64,000 nucleotides of DNA from Lentzea xinjiangensis. Its GTDB lineage: Bacteria; Actinomycetota; Actinomycetes; Mycobacteriales; Pseudonocardiaceae. Numbering within the stretch: position 1 is the first letter of the stretch; the number at the start of each line of letters is the position of its first letter. Below the pieces are notes generated by a model, which saw only the letters and a program-made list of their open reading frames with translations, searched no databases and was not told where the DNA came from. The stretch covers positions 1-64,000 of the forward strand of contig NZ_FOFR01000008.1 of the NCBI RefSeq assembly GCF_900110955.1, read 5' to 3'. The position numbers and the translations under genes were made by a program. Positions 54,172 through 62,530 of the stretch are shown in pieces.

Positions 54172-55476
54172 TCACGGCACGCGCGCGTAGATCACGCCGA
54201 GCGCGTCGAGCTCCTCCCCCGAACGACCGTGGAAGCCGGCGATGTGCCAGCCCGCGGGTGCGGTGAGGGTGACGGAGCTCGGCGTCGCGGTGCCACCCGC
54301 CAGAGTTCTTCCCGCGGTCGTCGTGAAGGCCGCGCGGAAGATCCTGGTGCGTCCGTCGTGCCGGCCGGAGTGGAGCGTGACCGATCGCAGGTGCTCTCCC
54401 TCCCCCAGCGCGAGGCGCTGCTCAGTGCCACCACCACCGCCGTGGGCGAACGACGTGCCGTCCGCGAACGTCAGCCCGACTCGGTCGACGCGGGATCCGG
54501 TGCGGATGGCCACCTCGGCGGCCTGCTTCCGCACGGGGACCGCAGCGACGTCGGTGAACGGCGTGCCGTGCGGTCCGCCGGCCACGTCGCTGACCGACAG
54601 CTCGGGGTCGAGGGTCCACCGCAGCTCCGCCGCGATCGGGTAGTGGTCGGACAGCATCTTGTCGTCGGAGGTCCGGAACCGCGCGTTCTCGTTGCCGTAC
54701 CGGCTCAGGCTCAGCGCGATGTACCGGTTCCCCCGGTAGAGGATCTTGTCGACGACCTCGCACGCGTCGCTGACGTTCCGGTCGTCGCAGACGAGCGCCG
54801 GGCTCCCGGCGGCGGGCGGCACGCCACCGCGCTCCTGCTGCACCCAGGCGTCGGTGAGACCGTTGGCGCTCACCAGCTCCCTGATGTTGTCGCCGGCGCG
54901 CGTGTACCGGGTGTTGGTGTCCCCGGCGACCACGACGGCGTTGCCGGCCGAGTTGGCGGTGATGAACCGGGAGAGCTCACTGATGTTCGCCCGCCGAGCG
55001 GCGAGGTCGGCGTCCGCGGAACCGGCGTTCGCGTGGACGTTGTAGAAGTCGACCAGCACACCCTCCGCCAGCCGGATCCGCGACCAGCTGAACCCCTTGG
55101 GGGTCAGGCAGTCCGTGCCGTTGCACCGGTCCCACCTGTCGCGGGTCAGGTCGGAGTAGGGGTGGTCGGCCAGCGTGTTGAGGCCGTCGCCGAACGGGAC
55201 GCCACCGCTGGTCGGTGTGCGGAACGGATGCGTGTTGTTGGCGTAGAGCGAGGCGTGGTAGTTGAAGTCCTCTTGCACGTGCACCACGTCGTACGGCCGG
55301 ATCCGCTGGCCGATGATCGGCGTGTTCACCCTCGGGTTGCCGCTGGAGAGCCCCTCCGGCAACCCCGCGATGTTGTAGCTGAGCACGGAGAACGTGCCGC
55401 TCGACGGCGGGGTGGCCGATGCGGGGACGGCCAGTGCCAGTACCAGGCCGGCCGCGACCGCGAGTCGCGTCAACAT
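54172..55476 (-). CDS. Secreted endonuclease/exonuclease/phosphatase-fold phosphodiesterase with jacalin-like domain
   Basis: 434 residues: signal to about 21 (VPASA), EEP domain related to sphingomyelinase-type phosphodiesterases with FSVLSYNIAGLP, DVVHVQEDFNYH (metal Glu), VDFYNVHANAG, VVVAGDTNTRY and MLSDHYPIAAEL (catalytic Asp-His). From about 300, a jacalin-like beta-prism (FTDVAAVPVRKQAAEVAIRT to HGRSGEELDALGVIYARV) may bind glycans. It could act on phospholipids, phosphoesters or DNA; the lectin part suggests a cell-surface or plant target. ATG 55476; the upstream region has the same TTCGANTCGAA palindrome as the pectin genes. Confidence 0.87.
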   Translation of the reverse strand: MLTRLAVAAGLVLALAVPASATPPSSGTFSVLSYNIAGLPEGLSSGNPRVNTPIIGQRIRPYDVVHVQEDFNYHASLYANNTHPFRTPTSGGVPFGDGLNTLADHPYSDLTRDRWDRCNGTDCLTPKGFSWSRIRLAEGVLVDFYNVHANAGSADADLAARRANISELSRFITANSAGNAVVVAGDTNTRYTRAGDNIRELVSANGLTDAWVQQERGGVPPAAGSPALVCDDRNVSDACEVVDKILYRGNRYIALSLSRYGNENARFRTSDDKMLSDHYPIAAELRWTLDPELSVSDVAGGPHGTPFTDVAAVPVRKQAAEVAIRTGSRVDRVGLTFADGTSFAHGGGGGTEQRLALGEGEHLRSVTLHSGRHDGRTRIFRAAFTTTAGRTLAGGTATPSSVTLTAPAGWHIAGFHGRSGEELDALGVIYARVP

Positions 55477-55526
55477 GAATCAAGTTCATATGGCATCCGG
55501 GACCGTGCCGGGGGTGTTCGACCGCA

Positions 55527-55537
55527 TTCGACTCGAA
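55527..55537. promoter_or_regulatory. Palindrome TTCGACTCGAA upstream of the phosphodiesterase
   Basis: 51 bases before the start. With the preceding A it forms a 12-base match (ATTCGACTCGAA) to the pectate lyase promoter at 15353-15364. Confidence 0.5.
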
Positions 55538-55562
55538 CGCCGTCGATCACCCGCGTGCTTCG

Positions 55563-55742
55563 TCAGCGCAGACCGGAAAGCGGGAACGCACGCCGCAGCA
55601 ACCGGGTCAGGGCGTTCCCACGACCACGCCGGCCCGCGGCCGGACGGTCCCGGCCGGGCCACCGCCGGTCACGGGCCTCGCCGGTCGCCGCACCGGCGAC
55701 GTCGGTGTGGAAGTCGGCCCGGTTGCCGTACCAGACGTGCAT
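55563..55742 (-). CDS. Doubtful 59-residue ORF behind GH43
   Basis: ATG two bases after the GH43 stop opens a frame that starts MHVWYGNRADFHTDV and then becomes Arg/Gly-rich. Position is the only support, and the Arg-rich composition is typical of chance frames in GC-rich DNA. Confidence 0.2.
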   Translation of the reverse strand: MHVWYGNRADFHTDVAGAATGEARDRRWPGRDRPAAGRRGRGNALTRLLRRAFPLSGLR

Positions 55743-55744
55743 GG

Positions 55745-57289
55745 TCACCCCTCCAGCGCGCGGTAGGTGAAGCTGCCGAAGTCGGCCCACGACTCGCTCG
55801 GAGCGCCGTCGGCGGTCGCGTACAGTCCGATGTGGACACCGGTGAACCCGCCCGCGGCCTGGGTGCTGAGCACGCGTCCGTCGAACGGCTCGCCCAGCAG
55901 CCGCCACTCCTCCGCACCCGCGGCGACCAGGGCCTGGTGCTCCTGGCCGACCGCCTCGACGCACAGCCGCACTACACCCTCTGCCACCCGCGTCCGCGCG
56001 AGCACCGAGTCCCGTCCACCGGAGCGGCACACGAGGGTGACCTCGCGCTCGGCGCCGAGCAGCAGCCGGACGTGGTGGTCGTTGTTCTGCAGCAGCACCA
56101 GGCCCGCGGCCTCGGTCGGCCCGGCCGGCTCGAACTCGAGCTCGCAGGACACGTGGTAGTTCTGGTGCTGCTGGCGCCTCAGGACCACGCTCGGCGTGAC
56201 CGGATCGGTGATCGACTCCGGCCGCACCCGCAGCCGGAGGTGGCCGGGCCGGTCGGTCACCGACCAGAACACCTCGTCCGGCGTGCGCAGGAACATCCAC
56301 CTGGGGTCGAACGTGGTGAAGTCGTCGGTGTGCCCGGTCTCGGGCCAGGGGTGGGCCGGCAGGTCGGGGACGTCGTACGCGGCCTCGACGCGGCCGGTGC
56401 CCTGGCTGAACACGGGGCCGCCCGCCTCCCACGTCACCGGCACGAGGAACGTCTCCCGGCCGAGGTTGTAGACATAACCGCCGTACGGCCGCGTTCCGAG
56501 CAGCACGGCGAACCACTGGCCGTTCTGCGTGCACACCAGGTCGGCGTGCCCGGTCGCCGCGATCGGGTGGTCGCGGCCGAGGTGGCGGTGCGTCAGCACC
56601 GGGTTGAGCGGTGAGCCGCGGTACGGGCCGGTGACCGCGTCGGCCGTCGCGACGACCACGGAGTGCTCGAAGTCGGTGCCGCCCTCCGCGCACAGGAGCA
56701 CGTACCGCCCGTCCACCTTGTACAGGTGGGGCGCTTCGAGCCACACCGAGTCGCGCATCGCGCCGTGCCACAGCACGTGCTCCTCGCCGAGGAGCTCCAG
56801 CCGGACCGGGTCGAACTCGCGCAACCAGACCTCGGTCTGGCCCTGCCGGCCGCCGGGCACCTCGCGGGTCGCCGTCCACCAGGCCCTGCCGTCGTCGTCG
56901 AAGTACAGCGACGGGTCGAACCCGCCGGCCTCCGGCAGCCACGTCGGCTCCGACCACTCGCCGGCCGGATCGGTGGCGGTCACCACGAAGTTGCCCGTCT
57001 CCGCCGTGCCGTCGACCAGCGTGCACACCACGTAGAACACGCCGTCGTGGTGCCGGATGGTCGGCGCGTACAGGCCACCGGAGGCGCGCACGCCCCGCAA
57101 CGGCAACTGGGACGGCCTGTCCAGCACGTGGCCGAGCAGCCGCCAGTGCACGAGATCGCGGCTGTGGTAGATCGGCAGGCCGGGGAAGTACTCGAACGTC
57201 GAGGTCACCAGGTAGTAGTCCGATCCCGCCCGGCACACCGAGGGATCCGGGTGCGAGCCGGGCAGGACCGGGTTCAGGAACTGTGCCAA
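55745..57289 (-). CDS. GH43 beta-xylosidase/arabinofuranosidase, cytoplasmic
   Basis: 514 residues without signal: GH43 five-bladed domain with LPGSHPDPSVCRAGSDYYLV (base Asp), GGFDPSLYFDDDGRAWW (Asp) and SVWLEAPHLYKVDGRYVL (acid Glu), then the C-terminal GH43_C2-type beta-sandwich (HVSCELEFEPAGPTEAAGLVLLQNNDHH) seen in intracellular beta-xylosidases. TTG 57289 is fixed by GGGAG seven bases before it and by its place 13 bases behind the GH10 stop. It would hydrolyse xylo-oligosaccharides imported by the operon's transporter. Confidence 0.9.
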   Translation of the reverse strand: MAQFLNPVLPGSHPDPSVCRAGSDYYLVTSTFEYFPGLPIYHSRDLVHWRLLGHVLDRPSQLPLRGVRASGGLYAPTIRHHDGVFYVVCTLVDGTAETGNFVVTATDPAGEWSEPTWLPEAGGFDPSLYFDDDGRAWWTATREVPGGRQGQTEVWLREFDPVRLELLGEEHVLWHGAMRDSVWLEAPHLYKVDGRYVLLCAEGGTDFEHSVVVATADAVTGPYRGSPLNPVLTHRHLGRDHPIAATGHADLVCTQNGQWFAVLLGTRPYGGYVYNLGRETFLVPVTWEAGGPVFSQGTGRVEAAYDVPDLPAHPWPETGHTDDFTTFDPRWMFLRTPDEVFWSVTDRPGHLRLRVRPESITDPVTPSVVLRRQQHQNYHVSCELEFEPAGPTEAAGLVLLQNNDHHVRLLLGAEREVTLVCRSGGRDSVLARTRVAEGVVRLCVEAVGQEHQALVAAGAEEWRLLGEPFDGRVLSTQAAGGFTGVHIGLYATADGAPSESWADFGSFTYRALEG

Positions 57290-57302
57290 GTGGACACTCC
57301 CG

Positions 57303-58298
57303 TTACGGGTTGATCCGGGTGTACGCGGGTTTCGGCCTCAGGTTCTCGTCGAACAGGCAGGCCGCGCCCTCACCGGGGAACACGTCGGGCACCCACGAGT
57401 GCCGGTCGGTGAAGCCCCACGTGGTGAACTCGACGCACCGCCGGACGGCGTGGCAGGCGTCCCAGACCTGGTCGAAGTAGTCGGCCTGGGCCTCCAGCTT
57501 CTCCGGGGTGACGGGCAGCGGGATCCGCACGTCGGCCTCGGTGATCGCGACGTCCACGCCGAGCGCGGCGAACCTCGCGATGTTCTCCCGGACACCCGCG
57601 GGGAAGCCGTACATGAGCGACAGGTGGGCCTGGATGCCGACGCCGTGGATCGGCACGCCCTGCCGCTTCAACGACTTCACCAGGGCGTAGAGCGCGTCGC
57701 TCTTGGGGTTGATCCCCTCGACGTTGTAGTCGTTGATGTAGAGCTTCGCCCTGGGGTCGGCCGCGTGGGCCCAGCGGAAGGCGTCGGCGATGTAGCGGTC
57801 GCCGAGCTTCTCCTGGAACACCGTCGGCCGGCGGGTGCCGTCCTCGTTGAACGCCTCGTTGACGACGTCCCACGCGCGGATCTTGCCGCGGTAGCGGCCG
57901 GCCTCGGTCCTGATGTGGTCCTTGACGACGCCGCGCAGCTCCGCCGCGTCGAGGTCGTCCACCCAGTCCGGCAGCTGGCTGTGCCAGACCAGGGTGTGTC
58001 CCCGGACGGTCTTGCCGGTCTTGCGGGCGTAGTCGACGATCGCGTCCGCGCCGGACCAGTCGTACTGGCCCCGAACGGCTTCGACCACACCCCACTTCAT
58101 CTCGTTCTCGGGCGTGACGCTGTCGAACTCGCGGGTGAGCACGGACCGGTAGTCGGCCTCGGTGGTGAGGTGCTGGACGGCCACCGCACTGCCCACATAC
58201 CTCTTCGTGATGGTCTTCAACGGACCCGCGGCTGACGCGGGAACCGCCTGGATCAGCACCACCAGTGCGGCGATGCCGACCGCTAATCGAGTACGCAT
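57303..58298 (-). CDS. Endo-1,4-beta-xylanase GH10
   Basis: 331 residues: signal to about 24 (VPASAAG) and a single GH10 barrel with ENEMKWGVVEAVRGQYDW, RGHTLVWHSQLPDW, acid/base Glu148 in WDVVNEAFNEDG, INDYNVEGINPKSDALY and nucleophile Glu254 in VAITEADVRIPLP. No binding module, unlike the GH10 at the left edge. ATG 58298 follows AAGGGAGAAGATCC. It lies in the importer operon (binding protein, two permeases, GH10, GH43), so extracellular cutting, uptake and final hydrolysis are expressed together. Confidence 0.95.
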   Translation of the reverse strand: MRTRLAVGIAALVVLIQAVPASAAGPLKTITKRYVGSAVAVQHLTTEADYRSVLTREFDSVTPENEMKWGVVEAVRGQYDWSGADAIVDYARKTGKTVRGHTLVWHSQLPDWVDDLDAAELRGVVKDHIRTEAGRYRGKIRAWDVVNEAFNEDGTRRPTVFQEKLGDRYIADAFRWAHAADPRAKLYINDYNVEGINPKSDALYALVKSLKRQGVPIHGVGIQAHLSLMYGFPAGVRENIARFAALGVDVAITEADVRIPLPVTPEKLEAQADYFDQVWDACHAVRRCVEFTTWGFTDRHSWVPDVFPGEGAACLFDENLRPKPAYTRINP

Positions 58299-58317
58299 GG
58301 ATCTTCTCCCTTGCCTG

Positions 58318-59133
58318 TCAGCCCTTCACAGAACCGGTGAGGCCGCCGACCATGCGGCGTTCGGCGAGCACGAAGAACGTGAGCGCCGGGATCATCGACA
58401 GCGCCGTGAAGGCGAGCACCTTCGCGGTGTCCTGGGTGTGCTCGGACTGGAACATCGCCACGCCGAGCGGGAGGGTGAAATTGGTGGAGTCGTTGAACAC
58501 CAGCAACGGCAACAGGTAGAAGTTCCAGCTGGTGATGAACGCGAGCACCGACACCGTGATCAGCGCCGGCCGCGACAGCGGCAGCAGGATCCGCCAGAAG
58601 AAGCCGAGCTTGGCGGCGCCGTCGAGCAGCGCCGCGTCCTCCAGCTCGCCGGGGATCGCGTGCATGAACGGCCGCAGGATCACGATGGTGACCGGCAGCG
58701 AGAACGCCGCCTCCGGAATGGCGACACCGAGCGGGTTTTCGAGCAGGCCGAGCTGGCGCAGCCACAGGTACAGCGGCAGCGTCGCCACGCCGAGGGGGAA
58801 CAGCAGCCCCAGCGTGAACAGCGTGTAGAACCCCTCGCGGCCGCGGAAGGCGTAGCGGGACAGCGCGAACGCCGCCATCGCACCGAGCACGACCGCGAGC
58901 GTCGTCGCGATCACCGCGATGAGCGCGCTGTTGCCCAGCAGCCGCCAAAACTGCGGCGAGCTCGCGATCTCGGCGTAGTTGTCCCACACGAACGGGCCGG
59001 GCAACCCCGCCGGCGACGAGTTGATCTGCGCGGTGGTGCGGAAACCGCCCAGCACCACGAACAACAGCGGCACCACCGTCACGCCGATGACGGCGATCGC
59101 GGCGAGGTAGCCGACGGAGTTGCGACGTGCCAT
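58318..59133 (-). CDS. Sugar ABC permease, MalG type (xylo-oligosaccharide operon)
   Basis: 271 residues, six helices; begins YLAAIAVIGVTVVPLLFVVLGG, EAA loop ELEDAALLDGAAKLGFFWRI. ATG 59133 lies one base behind the MalF stop (TGAgATG). It corresponds in position to BxlG of the Streptomyces bxlEFGA xylobiose importer. Confidence 0.93.
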   Translation of the reverse strand: MARRNSVGYLAAIAVIGVTVVPLLFVVLGGFRTTAQINSSPAGLPGPFVWDNYAEIASSPQFWRLLGNSALIAVIATTLAVVLGAMAAFALSRYAFRGREGFYTLFTLGLLFPLGVATLPLYLWLRQLGLLENPLGVAIPEAAFSLPVTIVILRPFMHAIPGELEDAALLDGAAKLGFFWRILLPLSRPALITVSVLAFITSWNFYLLPLLVFNDSTNFTLPLGVAMFQSEHTQDTAKVLAFTALSMIPALTFFVLAERRMVGGLTGSVKG

Positions 59134-59134
59134 C

Positions 59135-60109
59135 TCAGCGCACCCCCGTCAAAGCGCCCTGGGTGTCCCGGCGCAAGGCGAACCTCTGGTACAGCAACGC
59201 GAACACGAAGCAGATGATGAAGAGGATCACCGCGACCGCGCTGCCGAACCCGAACTCGTACCGCTTGAAGCCGTGGTCGACCAGGTAGGTCGCCATGGTC
59301 GTGGACGCGTTGGCGGGACCGCCGAGCGTCATGATCCAGACCAGGTCGAAGAGCTGCAGCGACCCGATCACCGACAGGAAGATCCAGATCCTGATCGTCG
59401 GTCCCAGCAACGGGATCACGACGTGCCGGGTGGTCTGCCAGGCGCTCGCGCCGTCGAGCGCGGCGGCCTCCCGCAGCTCGGGCGGGACGCCCTGCAACCC
59501 GGCCAGCAGCAGGATCACGCCGAAACCGATGTACTTCCACGTGATCACGACGAACAGCGTGTAGAGCACGATCGACGGATCGGCGAGCCACAGCCGCACG
59601 AACCCGCCCAGGCCGACGCCGCGCAGGATCTCGTCGACGAAACCGCCCGGTTGCAGCATCAGCAGCCAGATCACCGCGGTCACGGCCTCCGAGAGCACGT
59701 ACGGCGCGAAGACCACCATCCGCAGGAAGGTCCGGCCCCGCAGCTTCCGGTTGAGCAGCAACGCCAGACCGATGCTGAGCGGCAGCTGCACGATGATCGA
59801 CAGCGTCGCGATCAGCAGGTTGTGCCCGATGGCGCCCTGGAAGACGTCACCGGAGAAGGCGTCGACGTAGTTCTGCAGGCCGACGAAGTCCGTGAGCGGG
59901 CCGAAGCCGTTCCACGAGTAGAGGCTGTAGACCACGGCCACGCCGATCGGCACCAGCACGAACCCGGTGAAGAGCACCAGGGCCGGTGTGAGCAGCAGCG
60001 CGAGCTCGAGGCGGGTTCGCAGTCGGGACCGCCGCCGGGTGCCCCCGGCCGCTGGCGCGTGCGGCACGGGGGCGGTCGGCGGCCGCGTGGTGATCGCGGC
60101 ACTCATCAT
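59135..60109 (-). CDS. Sugar ABC permease, MalF type (xylo-oligosaccharide operon)
   Basis: 324 residues with a basic, Pro-rich N-terminus, then LELALLLTPALVLFTGFVLVPIG and an EAA loop LREAAALDGASAWQTTRHVVI. Its start overlaps the binding-protein stop: ATG 60109 gives ATGA and the next ATG (60106) gives TGATG; both fit coupling. Equivalent to BxlF by order. Confidence 0.92.
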   Translation of the reverse strand: MMSAAITTRPPTAPVPHAPAAGGTRRRSRLRTRLELALLLTPALVLFTGFVLVPIGVAVVYSLYSWNGFGPLTDFVGLQNYVDAFSGDVFQGAIGHNLLIATLSIIVQLPLSIGLALLLNRKLRGRTFLRMVVFAPYVLSEAVTAVIWLLMLQPGGFVDEILRGVGLGGFVRLWLADPSIVLYTLFVVITWKYIGFGVILLLAGLQGVPPELREAAALDGASAWQTTRHVVIPLLGPTIRIWIFLSVIGSLQLFDLVWIMTLGGPANASTTMATYLVDHGFKRYEFGFGSAVAVILFIICFVFALLYQRFALRRDTQGALTGVR

Positions 60110-61380
60110 TTGTTCCCGGCAGCTGCTTTGCTCACCGACTGCACGATGGTGTCGGGCCCGCCCTGCCCCGCGAAGAAGTTCGCGATGGCGTCGTTGAGGG
60201 CCTGACCGACGTTGGTCGGGAACGCGGTGTCGAAGTAGAACTGCAGGTGCGAAGCCTTGTTCATGGCCTCGGAGATCTGCTTGTGCGTCTCGGTCTTGAG
60301 CGAGGCCACCGCGGACTCCCGCACCGGCAGGCCGGATCCGGTCTCGGCGAGGATCTTCTGCACCTCGTCGCCGACCAGGTGTTCCAGGAACTCCCCGCAG
60401 GCCTTGGCCGCGCGGGTGGTGCAGGAGAACCCGTCACCGCCGCCGAGCAGCACGGTCGGGTCGCCCTGTCCCCCCGGCACGCTGGGGAACGGGAACCAGC
60501 CGAGCTTCGAGTCGAGGTCCTTGTCCTCGGTGAGCGCCCGCATCACGTCCGGCTCCCAGTCGCCCTGCAGCTCCATGGCGGCCTTGGCGTTCGCGAGCAG
60601 GCCCGCCGAGCTGCCGGCCCCCTGCTGGGCGGGAGTGCCGACGAACCCGTCCTGGAACGGTTTGGTGTCCAGGAAGGCCTTGAGGTTCTCCCCCGCCTTG
60701 GTGAAGCACGGGTCGGTCAGCTCGGTCTTCTCGACGGCCTTCTTCAACGCGTCGACCGAGCACTGGCGCACCGCGAAGTAGCCGAAGTAGAACGCGTCCG
60801 GCCAGCGGTCCTTGCCGCCGAGCGCGATCGGCACGATGCCGGCGGTCTTCAGCTTCGCGACCGCCGCGTTGAGCTCGTCCAAAGTGGTCGGTGGCGAGGT
60901 GATCCCCGCGGTGGCGAACAGGTCCTTGCGGTACCAGAAGCCGACCGCGTGCATCTGGTACGGGACGCCGAACTGCTTGCCGCCGACCTTCCAGCCGTCG
61001 GCGTACTTGCCGAGCGGCCCGATCCAGCCGGACGACGCCTGGGTGATGTCGGCGATCTTGCCGGACTTCATCTGGTCGGCGAGCGCGCCGCCGCCCCACT
61101 GCTGGAAGAGGTCGGGCGGGGTGTTTCCCTGCAGTGCCAACGGCACCTTGGTCTGGAACTGCTCGTTCTGGAGCGGCTCGACCGTGAACGAGGTGTTCGG
61201 GTGGGTCTTGTGGAAGTCGTCGGCGATCTGCTGCCACTTCGACTTCATCGGTTCAGTGGTTCGGTTGTGCCACCAGGTGAGCGTGACTGGACCTTCGGTG
61301 GAGGCGTCTCCGCCTCCACCGCACCCGGCCAGTGCCAGCGCCGCGGCGGCGAAGAGGGCAAGGGGCTTCTTGGAACGCAT
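60106..61380 (-). CDS. Sugar ABC binding lipoprotein (xylo-oligosaccharide type)
   Basis: 424 residues, SBP_bac_1 family. Lipobox LALAGC with Cys about 20, then VTLTWWHNRTTEPMKSKWQ, LFQQWGGGALADQMKSG, PYQMHAVGFWYRKDLF and ELQGDWEPDVMRAL. Context and order match BxlE of Streptomyces, a xylobiose receptor. ATG 61380 has AGGAG about ten bases upstream. Divergent from a LacI gene with an operator between. No ATPase gene is nearby. Confidence 0.92.
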   Translation of the reverse strand: MRSKKPLALFAAAALALAGCGGGGDASTEGPVTLTWWHNRTTEPMKSKWQQIADDFHKTHPNTSFTVEPLQNEQFQTKVPLALQGNTPPDLFQQWGGGALADQMKSGKIADITQASSGWIGPLGKYADGWKVGGKQFGVPYQMHAVGFWYRKDLFATAGITSPPTTLDELNAAVAKLKTAGIVPIALGGKDRWPDAFYFGYFAVRQCSVDALKKAVEKTELTDPCFTKAGENLKAFLDTKPFQDGFVGTPAQQGAGSSAGLLANAKAAMELQGDWEPDVMRALTEDKDLDSKLGWFPFPSVPGGQGDPTVLLGGGDGFSCTTRAAKACGEFLEHLVGDEVQKILAETGSGLPVRESAVASLKTETHKQISEAMNKASHLQFYFDTAFPTNVGQALNDAIANFFAGQGGPDTIVQSVSKAAAGNK

Positions 61381-61472
61381 TGAGGTCCACTCCTGACGAC
61401 GTCGGCCGAGTTGGACTGGGTGTGAGATGCGTGATGCCGGAGAGACTCTCGCGTCGGACGTCTCGTGTCAAT

Positions 61473-61486
61473 CGTTGTCGATAACG
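61473..61486. promoter_or_regulatory. LacI-type operator CGTTGTCGATAACG
   Basis: Near-perfect palindrome with central CG, midway between the divergent binding-protein and LacI genes; probably the site of that LacI protein. Confidence 0.7.
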
Positions 61487-61509
61487 TTTTCCACGGCTAG
61501 CCTGAGCCC

Positions 61510-62523
61510 GTGCCTCCACGCCAACGCGTCACGATCCGGGATGTCGCCGCTCAAGCCGGCGTCTCGGTAGCCACCGTGTCCAAGGTCCTCAACCAGCGGT
61601 ACGGCGTCTCCGCCGACACGTTCGCGCGAGTGCAGTCGGTGATCAAGGAGATGGGGTACGAGGCGAGCCTGGTCGCGCAGAGCCTGCGCAACCACCGCAC
61701 GAACGTCATCGGCATCCTGGTCGCCGACATCGAGCCGTTCAGCACCGAACTGCTCAAGGGTGCCGCGGATGCCATCCGCGGCACCGGTTTCGAGCTCGTC
61801 GTCTACTCGGCCGGCGGCCGCACGGGTGATCCACAGGGCTGGGAGCTGCGGTACCTCACCCGGCTGAGCGGCACCCTCGTCGACGGCGCCGTGCTGGTCA
61901 CGCCCGCCGTGGATCTGGAAGGCCTGCCCGGCACCCCCGTCGTCGCCGTCGACCCCCACACGGGTCGCGCGGCGTTGCCCACCGTCGACTCCGACAACCT
62001 GCACGGCGGACGGCTCGCGACCGAGCACCTGCTCGAGCTCGGTCACCGCCGGATCGCCATGCTCACCGGCCGCGACGACCTGAAATCCGCCCAGCAGCGC
62101 GAAACCGGCTACCGCGGGGCACTCGCCAGCGCGGGAATCGCGGTGGACGAGAACCTGGTCCGCCGGGGCGACTACGACGCCGTCGTGGCCGCCGCGGCCG
62201 CCCGCGACCTTCTGAGCGGACCGGACCGGCCGACGGCCGTGTTCGCCGCCAACGACATCACCGCCATCGCCGTCATCGATGCGGCCCGCCAGCTCGGCCT
62301 GCGGGTGCCGGAAGACCTCTCGGTGGTCGGTTTCGACAACATCCCCGAGTCCGCGCTGTGCACACCGCCGATCACGACGGTGCAGCAGCCGATCCGCGAG
62401 ATGGGCCACCGCGCCGTCAGGTTGCTGGTGCGGCTCATCAACGGCGACGAGCCCGGTGACACCCACCTCACCCTGGGCACCGAGCTGGTCATCCGGCAGT
62501 CGACCCGCCCACTGACTCCTTGA
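61510..62523 (+). CDS. LacI-family repressor of the xylo-oligosaccharide genes (BxlR-like)
   Basis: 337 residues: TIRDVAAQAGVSVATVSKVLNQRYG helix-turn-helix, then NHRTNVIGILVADIEPFS and the end signature VPEDLSVVGFDNIPESALCTPPITTV. GTG 61510 is the first start before the helix-turn-helix. It lies between the divergent importer/xylanase operon and a GH3 gene, the same order as bxlR in Streptomyces, and the GH3 start is 7 bases behind it, so repressor and glycosidase share a transcript. Effector probably xylobiose or xylose (inference). Confidence 0.93.
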   Translation: MPPRQRVTIRDVAAQAGVSVATVSKVLNQRYGVSADTFARVQSVIKEMGYEASLVAQSLRNHRTNVIGILVADIEPFSTELLKGAADAIRGTGFELVVYSAGGRTGDPQGWELRYLTRLSGTLVDGAVLVTPAVDLEGLPGTPVVAVDPHTGRAALPTVDSDNLHGGRLATEHLLELGHRRIAMLTGRDDLKSAQQRETGYRGALASAGIAVDENLVRRGDYDAVVAAAAARDLLSGPDRPTAVFAANDITAIAVIDAARQLGLRVPEDLSVVGFDNIPESALCTPPITTVQQPIREMGHRAVRLLVRLINGDEPGDTHLTLGTELVIRQSTRPLTP

Positions 62524-62530
62524 GGTTGCT

